Source: an uncultured Duganella sp.
GTDB lineage: Bacteria; Pseudomonadota; Gammaproteobacteria; Burkholderiales; Burkholderiaceae
DNA: 35,572 bases
Direction of reading: 5' to 3'
NCBI GenBank assembly: GCA_946482635.1
Contig: CAMLSG010000024.1
Location: 1 to 35,572, forward strand
Shown: positions 23,378 through 31,705 of the stretch, piece after piece
Layout: every line of letters starts with the position of its first letter
How positions within the stretch are numbered: the stretch's first letter is position 1
Position numbers and translations under genes: made by a program
The notes under the pieces: model-generated
The model's database searches: none
What the model was told of the DNA's origin: nothing
Seen by the model: the letters and a program-made list of their open reading frames with translations, nothing else

Positions 23378-23851
23378 TTAGCGCAGCGCGGGCGGCAGTT
23401 GCTTGAATTTGGCGCAGTATATCTTGGAGCGCGTGTTGAAATAGACGATGCGGCTGCCCGGCTTGGACTCCCGCACCGGATAGCGCGAAGTGTCGATTTT
23501 CGCATAGGCCTGGCCGTCCTGGCGGAGGATGGCCTTTTCCAGCTCCTCGGGCGTGGTATCGGTTACGGCGCCGACAAAGCTGTACGGGTAGCTTTCGTCG
23601 CTGATGATCACCTCCAGCACGGGAAAACCCCACAGGATCGCGTCATTGGTACGGAACCAGTAGGCCCCGCCTTCGCGCTTGTAGGGGCGCCCGAAATATT
23701 GGCTGAGATAGTCGAAATAATAACGGTTGGAGGTCTGGTCGCGGCACAGCAAGCCATTGCCGAGCACATCGCCGAAGTGGGAAGGCGGCGCTGCCTGCGC
23801 CGCGAGACTGGCGGCCAGCAGGCCCGCCGCCGTGAAGAAGCGCCGCATCAT
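23378..23851 (-). CDS. Exported hypothetical protein (157 aa)
   Basis: I do not recognise a family. A signal peptide (MRRFFTAAGLLAASLAAQA) precedes a mature part of about 137 residues with two cysteines (one in GNGLLCRDQTSN, one in SKIYCAKFKQ) that could form a disulfide, and many aromatic residues (NRYYFDYLSQYFGRPY). It lies 9 bases upstream of exeA and starts directly after the stop of a 61-residue protein, so it belongs to the same operon and may serve the same envelope machinery. Two adjacent ATG codons (23851, 23848) are possible starts. Confidence 0.75.
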   Translation of the reverse strand: MMRRFFTAAGLLAASLAAQAAPPSHFGDVLGNGLLCRDQTSNRYYFDYLSQYFGRPYKREGGAYWFRTNDAILWGFPVLEVIISDESYPYSFVGAVTDTTPEELEKAILRQDGQAYAKIDTSRYPVRESKPGSRIVYFNTRSKIYCAKFKQLPPALR

Positions 23852-24037
23852 TTACAGCTTCTGGAACCAGGCGCGGTTGGCACTGATCTTGGCCTTGGCC
23901 GATGGAGGCAACGCTTCGTAGCAGCCAGGATATTGCTTCAGGGAACCCTCGCGGACTTCCTTCTGCAAACCATTGATCAGGAACACGTATACCGTTCCAC
24001 CCTGGTCGGTCTTTTTGGTCCCCAAGTACTTGATCAT
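23852..24037 (-). CDS. Small hypothetical protein (61 aa), first gene of the exeA operon
   Basis: I do not recognise this protein. It begins MIKYLGTKKTDQGGTVYVFL and is basic and soluble-looking, with one cysteine (YPGCYEAL) and no signal peptide. AGGAGAG lies about 6 bases before the ATG at 24037. Its stop codon is directly adjacent to the start of the exported protein gene (zero bases between them), which indicates translational coupling and is the best evidence that it is real. Confidence 0.65.
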   Translation of the reverse strand: MIKYLGTKKTDQGGTVYVFLINGLQKEVREGSLKQYPGCYEALPPSAKAKISANRAWFQKL

Positions 24038-24230
24038 AAGTGTCTCTCCTGACGAGCATTATGACATTTCAAGGCGAAATCACAACTTTTTGCCCGCTAC
24101 CGTGTGCATTTCAGTATCGGAAAATTGCAGTTGGTTCCCCGTTTTTGCGCGTCTGTCTTTTTCCGGCCCGGCGGCGACGCCGATTCGCATATCGTTCGAG
24201 CATCACCAATCCTGAACAGTGACAATCAAA

Positions 24231-25595
24231 ATGAATAAGCTGATCACCTACGGCGCCGCTGTTTCCCTGATCGCGCTAGGCGTCACCGCCCTGCATGCCA
24301 GCCCTCCGGACAGCGAAAAGAAGGCCGACCTCACCCCGACCAGGGAAAACCGCCCGGTGACTGCTTTTTCCCGGATTGAACTGGAAGGCCCTTACAAGGT
24401 GCTGATCAATGCCCAGGGCGAAACGGGCGTGGAAGTCAGCGGCCCGAAACGCCAGGTCGAGCAGCTGGAAACCGTGGTCCAGGGCGATACCCTGCACGTG
24501 CGTCCGCTGCGCCGCAACCACTGGGTGTTCAGCTTCGGCAAGCAGCGCGAGCCCGTTATCGTGAAAATCAGCACCAGCGGCCTGAAAGCCCTGAGTTCCA
24601 GCGGCAGCGGCGACGTCGAGCTGGAAAGGGTCGACAGCAGCGAGCTGAAACTGATCTCGACCGGCCCCGGCGATTTCAGCGCCTCAGGCACGGCGACCGA
24701 GCTGATCGTCAAGGCCAGCGGCAGCGGCGACATGCACCTGCACCGCATGCGCGCCACCAATGTGAACCTGGTCATGACCGGTCCTGGCGACGTGAGCGCC
24801 CCGGCCATTACCGGCGACCTGAATGCGGTCCTGTCCGGGTCGGGCGACCTGGAAGCGGGCGACGTGCGCGCCAACAAAATCAACGCGTCGATGAGCGGCC
24901 CCGGCTCGGTCGAGCTGCGCGGCAGCAGCCGCGATATCCGCGTCGACATTTCCGGCTCCGGTGACCTGGAAGCCTGCAGCATGCAGGTGGAAAACGTCAG
25001 CGCCATGCTGAATGGCCCTGGCAGCGCCTGCCTGAACGGCCAGATCAAGAAGTTCGACGCCGAAGTGCACGGCTCCGGCGACCTGGAAGCGCGCGGCCTG
25101 CAAACCCAGAATACCCGCGTCAGCCTGAGCGGTCCGGGCGGCATGAACCTGTCCGGCAGCAGCGAAACCCTGAGCGCCGATGTCAGCGGCTCGGGCGACC
25201 TGGATGCCAAGCAGCTCAAGGTGGCCAAGGCCATCGCGCGCAGCAAGGGCCCCGGCAATATCTACCTGAGCAAGGTCAGCGATTCGCTGGATGCCGACGT
25301 GCGCGGCTCGGGCGACCTGCATGCCGAACCGGAATGCAAGGACGTCAAAGTCACCATGAGCGGGCCAGGCGGCGTGCAACTGCGCGGCTGGACCAGCTCC
25401 CTGAATGCGCAGGTGACCGGTTCCGGCAGCCTGGATGCGCGCGACATGCTGGCCAAGCAGGCCGAAGTCAATGTGCGCGGCCCGGGCAATGCCACGGTCA
25501 ACGTGGAAGGCAAGGTGGCCGCACAAGGCCAGCAACTGGTTTCCGATAAACAGCGTGTGGTGACGGTCGACCGTCGTGGCGCCCACGCCGAATGA
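24231..25595 (+). CDS. Exported DUF2807 (GIN) beta-solenoid repeat protein
   Basis: 454 residues from the ATG at 24231. An N-terminal signal sequence (MNKLITYGAAVSLIALGVTALHAS) is followed by a GIN/DUF2807 head domain (FSRIELEGPYKVLINAQG...VEVSGPKRQVEQLE). Residues about 120-440 are sixteen half-repeats of about 20 residues that strictly alternate GSG(D/S) and GPG(D/S/G/N): for example SGSGDVEL, TGPGDFSA, SGSGDMHL, TGPGDVSA. The pairs repeat every 39 residues (20+19; one pair is 38). Each unit looks like one rung of a right-handed beta-helix. GIN-domain proteins are mostly of unknown function and extracytoplasmic. The ATG has no clear ribosome-binding site; a GTG at 24219 is an alternative. 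A terminator follows. Confidence 0.88.
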   Translation: MNKLITYGAAVSLIALGVTALHASPPDSEKKADLTPTRENRPVTAFSRIELEGPYKVLINAQGETGVEVSGPKRQVEQLETVVQGDTLHVRPLRRNHWVFSFGKQREPVIVKISTSGLKALSSSGSGDVELERVDSSELKLISTGPGDFSASGTATELIVKASGSGDMHLHRMRATNVNLVMTGPGDVSAPAITGDLNAVLSGSGDLEAGDVRANKINASMSGPGSVELRGSSRDIRVDISGSGDLEACSMQVENVSAMLNGPGSACLNGQIKKFDAEVHGSGDLEARGLQTQNTRVSLSGPGGMNLSGSSETLSADVSGSGDLDAKQLKVAKAIARSKGPGNIYLSKVSDSLDADVRGSGDLHAEPECKDVKVTMSGPGGVQLRGWTSSLNAQVTGSGSLDARDMLAKQAEVNVRGPGNATVNVEGKVAAQGQQLVSDKQRVVTVDRRGAHAE

Positions 25596-25652
25596 TTGAC
25601 GACATCGCTGCTGACGCCTGAGGCGCCGGCAGCGATTAGCTATTCTCCCTAT

Positions 25653-25679
25653 GCCCGGCCAGCGTGCCGGGCTTTTTTT
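25653..25679 (+). terminator. Rho-independent terminator after the DUF2807 gene
   Basis: GCCCGGC (25653-25659) and GCCGGGC (25666-25672) form a 7-bp stem with a 6-base loop, followed by seven T (25673-25679). It isolates this gene from the GlcNAc operon downstream. Confidence 0.92.
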
Positions 25680-25710
25680 CGTCCATATTGCAACTTTGGC
25701 ACCACAGTCC

Positions 25711-25820
25711 ATACCAAAGTGCATACCATTCCAGCACCAATCAAACATCATACAATTCAACGACTTGCAGAATGTTTTCGCTGTTTAGGCAAAGACCTAA
25801 ACAATACCAGTTAAATACCT
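25711..25820. promoter_or_regulatory. Four ATACC(A/T) direct repeats upstream of the GlcNAc operon
   Basis: ATACCA occurs at 25711-25716, 25723-25728 and 25804-25809, and ATACCT at 25815-25820. They form two pairs with start-to-start spacing of 12 and 11 bases, about one helical turn, the nearer pair ending 1 base before the -35 box. This arrangement is consistent with binding of a dimeric regulator such as the GntR protein encoded second in the operon. The assignment is inference. Confidence 0.4.
25782..25803. promoter_or_regulatory. Perfect 8-bp inverted repeat, candidate operator
   Basis: TGTTTAGG (25782-25789) and CCTAAACA (25796-25803) are exact inverted copies with a 6-base spacer. The element ends 18 bases upstream of the -35 box. 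It has no T-run and lies in intergenic DNA, so a protein-binding site is more likely than a terminator. Confidence 0.5.
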
Positions 25821-25821
25821 G

Positions 25822-25850
25822 TTGACAAGCTGGTGTGCTCCTCATATAGT
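25822..25850 (+). promoter_or_regulatory. Sigma-70 promoter of the GlcNAc operon
   Basis: A consensus TTGACA (25822-25827) and TATAGT (25845-25850) with the optimal 17-base spacer. Initiation near 25857 would leave a leader of about 20 bases before the kinase start at 25880. Confidence 0.85.
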
Positions 25851-25879
25851 CGCCACAGTTCTTTTCATCCCTTGAAAAA

Positions 25880-26749
25880 ATGATCGAATTCCTGATAGGC
25901 GTCGATGGCGGCGGCAGTGGTACACGCGTGCGCCTGGCGCGTGCCGACGGGCAGTTGCTGGGCGAAGGCCAGGCCGGTCCATCCGCCCTGCTGCACGGTA
26001 TTAAGAATGCCTGGGCCGCGGTGGAGGAAGCAACGGCGCGCGCCTTCGAGGCAGCCGGCGTGGCACAACCGGCACGCCAGCACATTGCCATTGGCCTGGG
26101 CCTGGCAGGCGTGCATAACAAGCAGTGGGCCGCCAATTTCGTGGCGGCCAACCCTGGCTTTGCCGCCGTGGCGCTGGAAACCGATGCCTTTACCACTGTG
26201 CTTGGCGCGCATGAAGGCCGGCCTGGCGCCATCATCGCGCTAGGTACCGGCAGCGTGGGCGAAATCCTGCATGCCGACGGCTCGCGCCATGAAGTGGGCG
26301 GCTGGGGCTTCCCTTCCGGCGACGAAGCCGGCGGCGCGTGGATCGGGATGAAGGCGATCAACCATGTGCAGCAGGTGGTCGATGGCCGTGTCGAGGGCAG
26401 CTCCTTCGCGCAGGCGGTGGCCGACGCCTGCGGAGGTAGCCGCGACCGCATCCAGGTCTGGCTGGCCAACGCCAACCAGACCGCCTTCGCTCAGCTGGCG
26501 CGCATCGTCCTGCAGCATGCGGAAAGCGATGCCACAGCGCACAGCATCCTGTCCGCCGCGGGCCAGCAAGTGGCGCTGATCGCGCACGGCCTGGATCCGA
26601 GCGGCACGCTGCCGATCGCCCTGTGCGGCGGGCTCGGCGAGCCGCTGCGCGCCTACCTGCCGCCTGCCCTGCTGCAGCGGATTGTTCCACCCAGGGGCGA
26701 TTCGGCCGCCGGTGGCCTGCGCCTGATCCAACAACATTTGAAGGAGTAG
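25880..26749 (+). CDS. nagK: N-acetylglucosamine kinase, BadF/BadG/BcrA/BcrD ATPase family
   Basis: 289 residues with the actin-like kinase (ASKHA) fold: the phosphate-1 loop LIGVDGGGSGTRVRLA at the N-terminus, a second phosphate motif IIALGTGSVGEI (about 113-124), the sugar-binding-like GGWGFPSGDEAGGAWIGMKAI, and the adenosine motif PIALCGGLGEP. In this family enzymes next to nagA and nagB phosphorylate GlcNAc (or GlcN) with ATP, needed because import here is by ABC transporter and not by a PTS. It is the first gene after a strong promoter; the ribosome-binding site is poor. Glucosamine kinase is the main alternative. Confidence 0.88.
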   Translation: MIEFLIGVDGGGSGTRVRLARADGQLLGEGQAGPSALLHGIKNAWAAVEEATARAFEAAGVAQPARQHIAIGLGLAGVHNKQWAANFVAANPGFAAVALETDAFTTVLGAHEGRPGAIIALGTGSVGEILHADGSRHEVGGWGFPSGDEAGGAWIGMKAINHVQQVVDGRVEGSSFAQAVADACGGSRDRIQVWLANANQTAFAQLARIVLQHAESDATAHSILSAAGQQVALIAHGLDPSGTLPIALCGGLGEPLRAYLPPALLQRIVPPRGDSAAGGLRLIQQHLKE

Positions 26750-26752
26750 CCC

Positions 26753-27487
26753 GTGCTATCCCAGTTGAGCGATTTCCGGCCTGACGCCGACAGCGACACC
26801 CCTCTGTACATGCAGTTGGCAAACAAGCTGTCCGATGGCATAGCAAGCGGCGACTGGCGTGCCAACGAGGCGCTGCCGTCCGAACGGGTGCTGTCGGAAA
26901 TACTCAATATCTCGCGGGTGACCGCACGCAAGGCGATCGACATGCTGTGCGCGCGCGGCATGCTGACGCGCCGCCGCGGTTCCGGAACTTACATCACGCC
27001 CAAGCTGGAGCAGCCGCTGTCGCGCCTGACCAGTTTTTCGGAAGAGCTGCGCCAGCGCGGCTTTACCGCCGGCTCGCGCTGGCTGCAGCGCGAGATCGGG
27101 GTAGCAGCGCCGCTGGAATTGCTGTCGCTGGGACTGTCGCCAAATATGCCGGTGGCGCGCCTGAAGCGCCTGCGCACGGCCGACGACGTGGTGATGGCCA
27201 TCGAGACCTCGACCATCCCCGCCATGTACATGCCCGATCCCGGCACGGTGAACGGTTCGCTGTACGGCTACCTGGAGGCCACCGGCAACGTGCCGATGCG
27301 CGCGCTGCAGCACATCCGCGCCATCAACGCCAATGCCGAGCAGGCGCGCCTGGCCAATATCGCGCCCGGCACCGCCATGCTGCACATTACGCGTGTGAGC
27401 TACCTGGAGAGCGGCGCGGCGGTAGAACTTACCCACTCCTTCTGCCGGAGTGACTATTATGAATTTGTAGCGGAGTCGCGTCGATGA
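26753..27487 (+). CDS. nagQ: GntR/HutC family regulator, NagQ/NagR-like
   Basis: 244 residues starting at GTG 26753, with AAGGAG just upstream and the kinase stop 3 bases away. The N-terminal winged helix (about 15-85) includes LPSERVLSEILNISRVTARK and RRRGSGTYI; the C-terminal UTRA effector domain (about 95-240) includes the family patterns ARLKRLRTADDVVMAIETST and ITRVSYLESGAAVELTHSF. HutC/UTRA regulators in nag loci sense GlcN6P or GlcNAc6P and repress until the effector binds. As the second gene of the operon it probably autoregulates it through the sites found upstream of the promoter. Its stop overlaps the nagA start (ATGA). Confidence 0.88.
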   Translation: MLSQLSDFRPDADSDTPLYMQLANKLSDGIASGDWRANEALPSERVLSEILNISRVTARKAIDMLCARGMLTRRRGSGTYITPKLEQPLSRLTSFSEELRQRGFTAGSRWLQREIGVAAPLELLSLGLSPNMPVARLKRLRTADDVVMAIETSTIPAMYMPDPGTVNGSLYGYLEATGNVPMRALQHIRAINANAEQARLANIAPGTAMLHITRVSYLESGAAVELTHSFCRSDYYEFVAESRR

Positions 27488-28596
27488 ACGAGGCAATCAA
27501 AGGCAATATCCTGACACCGTCCGGCTGGCTGAACGGAACGATTTCCTTCGGCGAGCGGATCGAGGACGTCGCAGGCAGCAGCACCGATCCGAAACAGAAC
27601 GGCGACGACTACATCCTGCCCGGCTTCATCGACCTGCACGTGCACGGCGGCGCCGGCAAGGACGTGATGGAAGGCGGCGACGCAGTGCATGCGATTGCCG
27701 CCATCCACGCGCGCCACGGCACCACCTCCATGCTGGCCACCACCATGACCGCGCCACCTGAAGATATCGACGTGGCGCTGGCCGCCATCGGCAAGGCGGT
27801 GCGCCAGCGCGGCAAGGGCGAAGCGCGCGTGCTGGGCGCCCACCTGGAAGGCCCGTACATCAACAGCGGCAAGCTGGGTGCGCAGCCGAACTTCGCGCGC
27901 GCCGCCACCATTGAAGAAGTCCATCGCCTGGAACAACTGGCGCCGATGCGCGTGATCACCGTGGCGCCGGAAATTTCCGGCCACCTGGAGCTGGTACGCG
28001 ACTTGGCCAACCACGGCGTGCGGGTGCAGATCGGCCACACGCTGGGCTCTTATGAAGAAGGCGTGGCCGCGCTGGACCATGGCGCTACAGGCTTCACCCA
28101 TCTGTTCAACGCGATGAGCGGGCTGCACCACCGCGAGCCCGGCATGGTTGGCGCCGCCCTGGCGCACGCCGAATTCGCCGAACTGATTCCCGATCTCCTG
28201 CACGTGCATCCAGGCGCAATCAAAGGCGCGCTGCGCGCCATCCCGCGCCTGTATTGCGTGACCGATTCCACGGCTGCCACCGGCATGCCGGATGGCGAGT
28301 ACATGCTGGGCCGCCACATCGTCCATAAGTGCATGGGCGGCGTGCGCCTGCCCGACGGCACCCTGGCCGGTTCCACGCTGACGCTGGACCAGGCCCTGCG
28401 CAACCTCGTCGGGCTGGGCCTCGACCTGGCCGACGCCTCCAAACGAGTTTCCACCCATGCGGCCGACTACCTCGGCCTGCAGGACCGCGGCCGCCTGGCA
28501 CGCGGCGCGTATGCCGACCTGGTCGTGATGGACCGGGACTTGAAACTGAAAGCCGTTTATATCGAAGGAGAACGTTGTGACCTCAATGATGCTTAA
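27484..28596 (+). CDS. nagA: N-acetylglucosamine-6-phosphate deacetylase
   Basis: 370 residues, typical of NagA, an amidohydrolase-fold enzyme that turns GlcNAc-6-phosphate into glucosamine-6-phosphate and acetate in the cytoplasm. Seen: the metal-site strand DLHVHGG (His52, His54), HLEGPYI (Glu122), QIGHTLGSYEEG (His185), THLFNAMSGLHHREPG (His206) and the catalytic Asp261 in VTDSTAATGMPDG. It starts inside the ATGA overlap with the regulator gene and its end overlaps the start of the deaminase gene by 20 bases, implying coupled translation. Confidence 0.96.
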   Translation: MNEAIKGNILTPSGWLNGTISFGERIEDVAGSSTDPKQNGDDYILPGFIDLHVHGGAGKDVMEGGDAVHAIAAIHARHGTTSMLATTMTAPPEDIDVALAAIGKAVRQRGKGEARVLGAHLEGPYINSGKLGAQPNFARAATIEEVHRLEQLAPMRVITVAPEISGHLELVRDLANHGVRVQIGHTLGSYEEGVAALDHGATGFTHLFNAMSGLHHREPGMVGAALAHAEFAELIPDLLHVHPGAIKGALRAIPRLYCVTDSTAATGMPDGEYMLGRHIVHKCMGGVRLPDGTLAGSTLTLDQALRNLVGLGLDLADASKRVSTHAADYLGLQDRGRLARGAYADLVVMDRDLKLKAVYIEGERCDLNDA

Positions 28597-29599
28597 AGAA
28601 GCCCTGTCTGCCGCCGACTGCGTGGAACAGCAGTTGGCGAACGACACCGACCGCTACGCGGAACTGGGCCGCAAACTGAGGAGCACTCCGTTCAATTCCG
28701 CGCTGACCGTGGCACGCGGCAGCTCGGACCATGCCTGCAACTACATCGCTTACCTGATCATGTCGCGCCTGGGGCGCGTGGTGGCTTCACTGCCGATGTC
28801 GCTGGTAACGCTGCACAAATCGCCGCTGATCACACGCGATACGCTGGTGGTGTCCGTCTCGCAATCGGGCCAGAGCCCGGACGTGGTGGAACCGATCCGC
28901 TACTTCCGCGATGGGGGCGCCACCACCGTGGCGCTGGTCAACGATGCCGACTCGCCGCTGGCGCACAGCGCCGAATGGGCCATGCCGCTGCGCGCCGGCA
29001 AAGAACAGAGCGTTGCCGCCACCAAGAGTTTCATCACTTCCCTGGTCGCCGGCGCACGCATGGTCGCGCACTGGCAGAACGATCCGGAACTGCTGGAAGG
29101 CCTGGCTGCGCTGCCCGATGCACTGCGCGCGGCCTGCAATGTGGACTGGTCGCCGGCAATCGAAGTACTGGCCCCGGCACGCAACATCATGGTGGTTGGC
29201 CGCGGCATCAGCTTCCCGGTCGCCCTGGAAGCCTCGCTGAAATTCAAGGAAACCTCGGCACTGCAGGCAGAAGCCTTCTCCGGCGCCGAAATCAAGCACG
29301 GTCCGATGGCGCTGATCGAAGAAGGCTATCCGCTGCTGATCTTCGCCACCCGCGGCCCGACCCAGGCAGGCCTGCTGGCATTGGCGGAGGAAATGCGCGG
29401 CCGTGGCGCGCGCGTGCTGCTTGCGGCGCCGGAAGACGTCGCAAGCCGCGACCTGACCTTGCCGGTTGCGGCCACGCCGGACCTCGATCCGATTGTCGCC
29501 ATCCAGGCGTTCTATGTGATGGCGGCCAAGCTGTCGGCAGCGCGCGGCCTGGACCCGGATCGTCCGCGTCACCTGAATAAAGTCACCAAGACCCACTGA
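28577..29599 (+). CDS. nagB: SIS-domain glucosamine-6-phosphate deaminase, NagB-II type
   Basis: 340 residues from the GTG at 28577, which has a perfect AAGGAG six bases upstream; the ATG codons at 28586 and 28589 are less well placed. Two SIS domains are visible: VARGSSDHACNYIAYL and SVSQSGQSPDVVEPIRY in the first, VVGRGISFPVALEASLKFKE and SGAEIKHGPMALIEEGYPL in the second. The arrangement is that of the isomerase half of GlmS without the glutaminase domain, as in NagB-II, which converts glucosamine-6-phosphate to fructose-6-phosphate and ammonia. No classical NagB is present in the window. Confidence 0.92.
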   Translation: MTSMMLKEALSAADCVEQQLANDTDRYAELGRKLRSTPFNSALTVARGSSDHACNYIAYLIMSRLGRVVASLPMSLVTLHKSPLITRDTLVVSVSQSGQSPDVVEPIRYFRDGGATTVALVNDADSPLAHSAEWAMPLRAGKEQSVAATKSFITSLVAGARMVAHWQNDPELLEGLAALPDALRAACNVDWSPAIEVLAPARNIMVVGRGISFPVALEASLKFKETSALQAEAFSGAEIKHGPMALIEEGYPLLIFATRGPTQAGLLALAEEMRGRGARVLLAAPEDVASRDLTLPVAATPDLDPIVAIQAFYVMAAKLSAARGLDPDRPRHLNKVTKTH

Positions 29600-29618
29600 T
29601 CCCCGCGCGCGGCCATCG

Positions 29619-30869
29619 ATGAAGAACAGTCTCCTGCTTGCTGCATTGATGGCCGTTGCCGGCGCCACGCTGGCTGCGCCGTTGCAGCATATCGAGTTCT
29701 GGACCTTCAGCATGAAGCCGCGTTTCACGCCTTATTTCGAAGGCGTGGTGAAGCGCTACGAAGCGGCCAATCCCGGCGTCAAGCTGGAATGGGTCGACTT
29801 CCCATGGGACATTATCCAGACCAAGCTGGTCACGCGCATCGTGGCCGGCAAGCCGCCGGCATTGGTCAACCTGAACGTGCCATGGGCAGAGGAATTCGCC
29901 CGCGACGGACTGCTGACGCCTGTCGATTCGCTGCTCGGCGCCGAGCGTTCGCGCTACCTGCCCAGCGCATTGAAGGATCTTTCCTTCGGCGGCAGGACTT
30001 TCGGCTTCCCGATGTACAGCAACGTCGCGGTGATCGCCTACAACCGGGAGATCTTCCGCGCGGCAGGCATTGCCCATGCGCCGCGCAACCTGGACGAGCA
30101 ACTGGCGTTTGCACGGCAGATTGCCCTGCGCACCGGCAAGGCCGGCCTGTGCCCTGCCCTGTCCAAGGTCGATGGGTTGATGCTGCAGCAAGGCTTGCCG
30201 GTCCTTGCTGGCGGCCGGGCAGTTTTCAATTCGCCTGCCCACGTCGCGTTTGTCCGCAAACTGGCCGAGACGTATCGCGCTGGCGGGCTGCTGAAAGACG
30301 GCCTGTTCGCGGAAGATAACTTCCCGCCGGCGGTAGAGGCTTACAAGAGCGGACGCCTTGGCATGCTGCTGGCGCCGCCGACGGCCCTGAAGCGCATCCA
30401 GGCCGATGCGCGCGACGTGTATGCAATCACCGATGTCGCGCCGGCGCCGCTGGGACCGACCGGGATTGCCGATGGCGGCTGGCTGATCCACTTCGGCGTG
30501 CCGGCCCGGGTGCCGGCGGCCGATTTGCCAGGCATTGGCAAGTTCGCGCGCTTCCTCACCAACGATGCGAACCAGCTCGAATTTGCGCGCCAGGCCAGTG
30601 TGTTTCCCGCCTCGGCGCAAGCTGCCAATGATCCGTTCTTTACCGCCGTACCGCCGGATGCGGGTGCGTCGGAAAAAGCCGTTGCGGCCGGCGCGGTATC
30701 GATGCCGCACTCACGCACCATGTACGTGGCGGGCATCGAAGACTACGACGAACTGCGCCGTGCGCTCGTGAAGGCGGTAGAAGCTGGCGTCACCAGCCGC
30801 GCTGATATCCAGCAAGCGCTCGACGCTGCCGTCGCGATATGGAATCGCAAGCTCGAGGTGGCGCGATGA
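29619..30869 (+). CDS. ABC transporter sugar-binding protein (CUT1 type)
   Basis: 416 residues with a cleavable signal peptide (MKNSLLLAALMAVAGATLA) and no lipobox, so a free periplasmic binding protein. The fold-typical start HIEFWTFSMKPRFTPYFEGVVKRYE and the hinge-region stretches (FGFPMYSNVAVIAYNREIF, GGWLIHFGVPARV) match the solute-binding protein family 1 (MalE-like). Genetic context suggests that it binds GlcNAc, chitobiose or a muropeptide sugar, but the ligand cannot be read from sequence. Its stop overlaps the first permease start by ATGA. Confidence 0.92.
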   Translation: MKNSLLLAALMAVAGATLAAPLQHIEFWTFSMKPRFTPYFEGVVKRYEAANPGVKLEWVDFPWDIIQTKLVTRIVAGKPPALVNLNVPWAEEFARDGLLTPVDSLLGAERSRYLPSALKDLSFGGRTFGFPMYSNVAVIAYNREIFRAAGIAHAPRNLDEQLAFARQIALRTGKAGLCPALSKVDGLMLQQGLPVLAGGRAVFNSPAHVAFVRKLAETYRAGGLLKDGLFAEDNFPPAVEAYKSGRLGMLLAPPTALKRIQADARDVYAITDVAPAPLGPTGIADGGWLIHFGVPARVPAADLPGIGKFARFLTNDANQLEFARQASVFPASAQAANDPFFTAVPPDAGASEKAVAAGAVSMPHSRTMYVAGIEDYDELRRALVKAVEAGVTSRADIQQALDAAVAIWNRKLEVAR

Positions 30870-31705
30870 AACGTTCCGTTGCGGCCTGGCTGTTCCTGGC
30901 GCCGGCCTTGCTGCTGCTGGCGGTGTTTGCCTTCTGGCCGGTGCTGTTTGGGTCGGTGCTGGCTTTTACCGATTTTTCGCTGGTGCGGGAGACGCACTGG
31001 GTCGGCTTCGATAACTTCCGCTACATCTTCAATAACGAGATGTTCGTCACCGGCCTGAAAAACTCGCTGGTGTTCCTGCTGATCGTCCCTTGCGTGCAAT
31101 TGGGCGCCATTGCACTGGCGGTGATGGTGAACAACCAGCTCCCGGGCATCAAGCTGTTCCGCGCAGCGTATTACGTGCCGGTTGTGACGACGGTTTCCGT
31201 GGTCGGCATCATGTGGGGCTTCATGTTCCATGAGCAGGGTGCGCTGAACTACATCCTCGGCACGCACATTGGCTGGCTGCAGGACGATACTTTCGCACTG
31301 GCGGCGATCATGTTCGTTACCCTGTGGCGCGGCCTGGGCTGGTATATGGTGATGTACCTGGCCGCGCTGCAATCGGTGCCTCAGGAAATGCAGGAGGCAG
31401 CCATCCTGGACGGCGCCTCGCGCTGGCAGCGCTTCTGGCATATCACCGTGCCCATGCTGCGCCCTACCATCATGGTCTGCACCATCCTCTCCGTACTGGG
31501 CGCACTGAAAGCCTACCAGGAGGTCGACGTGCTGACCCAGGGCGGCCCGATGAACTCCACCTTCACCGCCCTGTATTACGCCTACGACCAGGGCCTGAAG
31601 CACCTTAAGCTGCCGCGCGCGCTGGCCGCGAGCTTTATCGTCTCCCTGATCTGCATCGGCATCGCCCTGCTTTGCCTGCGCTACCTGAAGCCGAAGCACC
31701 GATGA
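30866..31705 (+). CDS. ABC sugar transporter permease, MalF/UgpA type
   Basis: 279 residues with six membrane helices, beginning MKRSVAAWLFLAPALLLLAV. The coupling loop to the ATPase has the binding-protein-dependent permease signature EAAILDGASRWQRFWHITVP (about residues 176-195). The start at 30866 is set by GAGGTG five bases upstream and by the ATGA overlap with the binding protein; an in-frame ATG at 30839 falls inside that gene and is less likely. It forms the transmembrane channel with the next gene product. Confidence 0.94.
   Translation: MKRSVAAWLFLAPALLLLAVFAFWPVLFGSVLAFTDFSLVRETHWVGFDNFRYIFNNEMFVTGLKNSLVFLLIVPCVQLGAIALAVMVNNQLPGIKLFRAAYYVPVVTTVSVVGIMWGFMFHEQGALNYILGTHIGWLQDDTFALAAIMFVTLWRGLGWYMVMYLAALQSVPQEMQEAAILDGASRWQRFWHITVPMLRPTIMVCTILSVLGALKAYQEVDVLTQGGPMNSTFTALYYAYDQGLKHLKLPRALAASFIVSLICIGIALLCLRYLKPKHR

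Noticed and set aside
21908..24052. A long plus-strand open frame opposite exeA and its upstream genes
   Set aside because: It spans three well-supported minus-strand genes and has shadow composition (Gln/Arg/His-rich).
24590..25510. Tandem 117-base periodicity that could be taken for a minisatellite or CRISPR-like array
   Set aside because: The period is a whole number of codons, the units are not identical at DNA level and they encode a regular protein solenoid; there are no constant short repeats with unique spacers.
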